Below, piece after piece: positions 5,032-5,395 of a stretch of 5,395 bases of DNA. Under the pieces are notes generated by a model, which saw only the letters and a list, made by a program, of their open reading frames with translations, had not been told where the DNA came from and did not search any database. The first letter of the stretch is position 1, and each line of letters opens with the position of its first letter. The stretch is from Pedosphaera sp. GTDB taxonomy: Bacteria; Verrucomicrobiota; Verrucomicrobiia; Limisphaerales; Pedosphaeraceae. The stretch spans positions 1 to 5,395 of the forward strand of contig JAQGOT010000594.1 of NCBI GenBank assembly GCA_028293465.1, in the 5' to 3' direction. Made by a program: the position numbers and the translations under genes.

Positions 5032-5395
5032 TTAATTGGTTAGTTGATAGCGGATGGTGGACTCGAAGGAACGCGAGCCGGTTCCGGGCTGGACGATCCA
5101 ATGCCGTTTGACAAACTCCAGCGTGCTGCGGTCGAGCAGGGGATAACCGGAGGACTCGCTCACCCGGATGTCGGTGATGGTTCCCGACTCGTTGACCTTC
5201 AACTGCAGCCGCACGGTCCCTTGCTGGGCCTGCTCCTTGGCAATCTTCGGATAAGGCGGGGCGGGCCGGTCGCCGCCAAAGCCGGTGTTTTCGAGGGTCG
5301 TCGGCTGGCTTTTGACCGGGGTGACGACCTGCAATGGCGCCAGCGGCGGCGCTTCGGCGACGGCGTTGGGAACCACCAGATTGCCGATGGTGGGA
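5032..5395 (-). CDS. tonB: TonB family energy-transducer protein, C-terminal domain; N-terminus outside the window
   Basis: The reading frame is open from the window edge at 5395 to TAA (5034-5032), giving about 121 visible residues. The GTG at 5376 is probably internal, because the frame continues upstream with P-T-I-G-N-L. The first part is Pro- and Ala-rich (AEAPPLAPLQVVTPVKSQP), fitting the extended periplasmic linker of TonB. The last 75 or so residues are the TonB C-terminal domain: PYPKIAKEQAQQGTVRLQL, VNESGTITDIRVSESSGYP, LLDRSTLEFVKRHW, then PGTG and a closing strand IRYQLTN. TonB spans the periplasm and pulls on the TonB box of outer-membrane transporters, using the ExbB-ExbD motor encoded immediately downstream. 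The N-terminal membrane anchor lies beyond the window and could not be checked. Which transporter it serves is unknown. Confidence 0.88.
   Translation of the reverse strand, partial: PTIGNLVVPNAVAEAPPLAPLQVVTPVKSQPTTLENTGFGGDRPAPPYPKIAKEQAQQGTVRLQLKVNESGTITDIRVSESSGYPLLDRSTLEFVKRHWIVQPGTGSRSFESTIRYQLTN

Overview
The window looks like chromosomal DNA of a GC-rich Gram-negative bacterium. Two things suggest Verrucomicrobiota (Pedosphaera/Limisphaera-like): the mix of sugar-acid catabolism with a TonB/ExbB/ExbD/ExbD cluster, and the weak Shine-Dalgarno usage. This placement rests on gene content only and is tentative. It holds two gene blocks that converge on a short gap at about 2795-2918.

Plus-strand block (1-2794): a compact run that reads as a deoxy-sugar (L-fucose or L-rhamnose type) uptake and oxidation operon. 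It starts with the C-terminal end of a probable sodium:solute symporter. Next is a small L-rhamnose mutarotase (RhaM) family protein with a lipoprotein signal, then a short-chain dehydrogenase that overlaps it by an ATGA. Four bases further on is a gene whose N-terminal half closely resembles L-fuconate dehydratase of the enolase superfamily. That last gene is broken. It has an in-frame TAG, and its catalytic half is missing. At about 2162-2168 it runs directly into a headless isochorismatase-like cysteine hydrolase. The hydrolase part carries two single-base frameshifts and an Arg codon where the nucleophilic Cys is expected. The simplest reading is an internal deletion that fused two neighbouring genes, followed or accompanied by decay of both remnants.

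Minus-strand block (5395-2919): a TonB-type energy-transduction operon, transcribed right to left. The order is a TonB C-terminal domain protein (N-terminus outside the window), an ExbB/TolQ/MotA proton-channel protein, two tandem ExbD paralogs that overlap by ATGA, and a bitopic coiled-coil protein of unknown function starting 7 bases after the second ExbD. The first four would form a proton-motive-force motor that energises an outer-membrane transporter or envelope process. The coiled-coil protein is a candidate accessory part.

I found no RNA gene, insertion sequence, CRISPR array or convincing terminator. The most notable features are the fused, decayed dehydratase/hydrolase locus, the lipoprotein form of a mutarotase-family protein, and the uncharacterised coiled-coil protein attached to the TonB motor. 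I do not see convincing evidence for a wholly new system.
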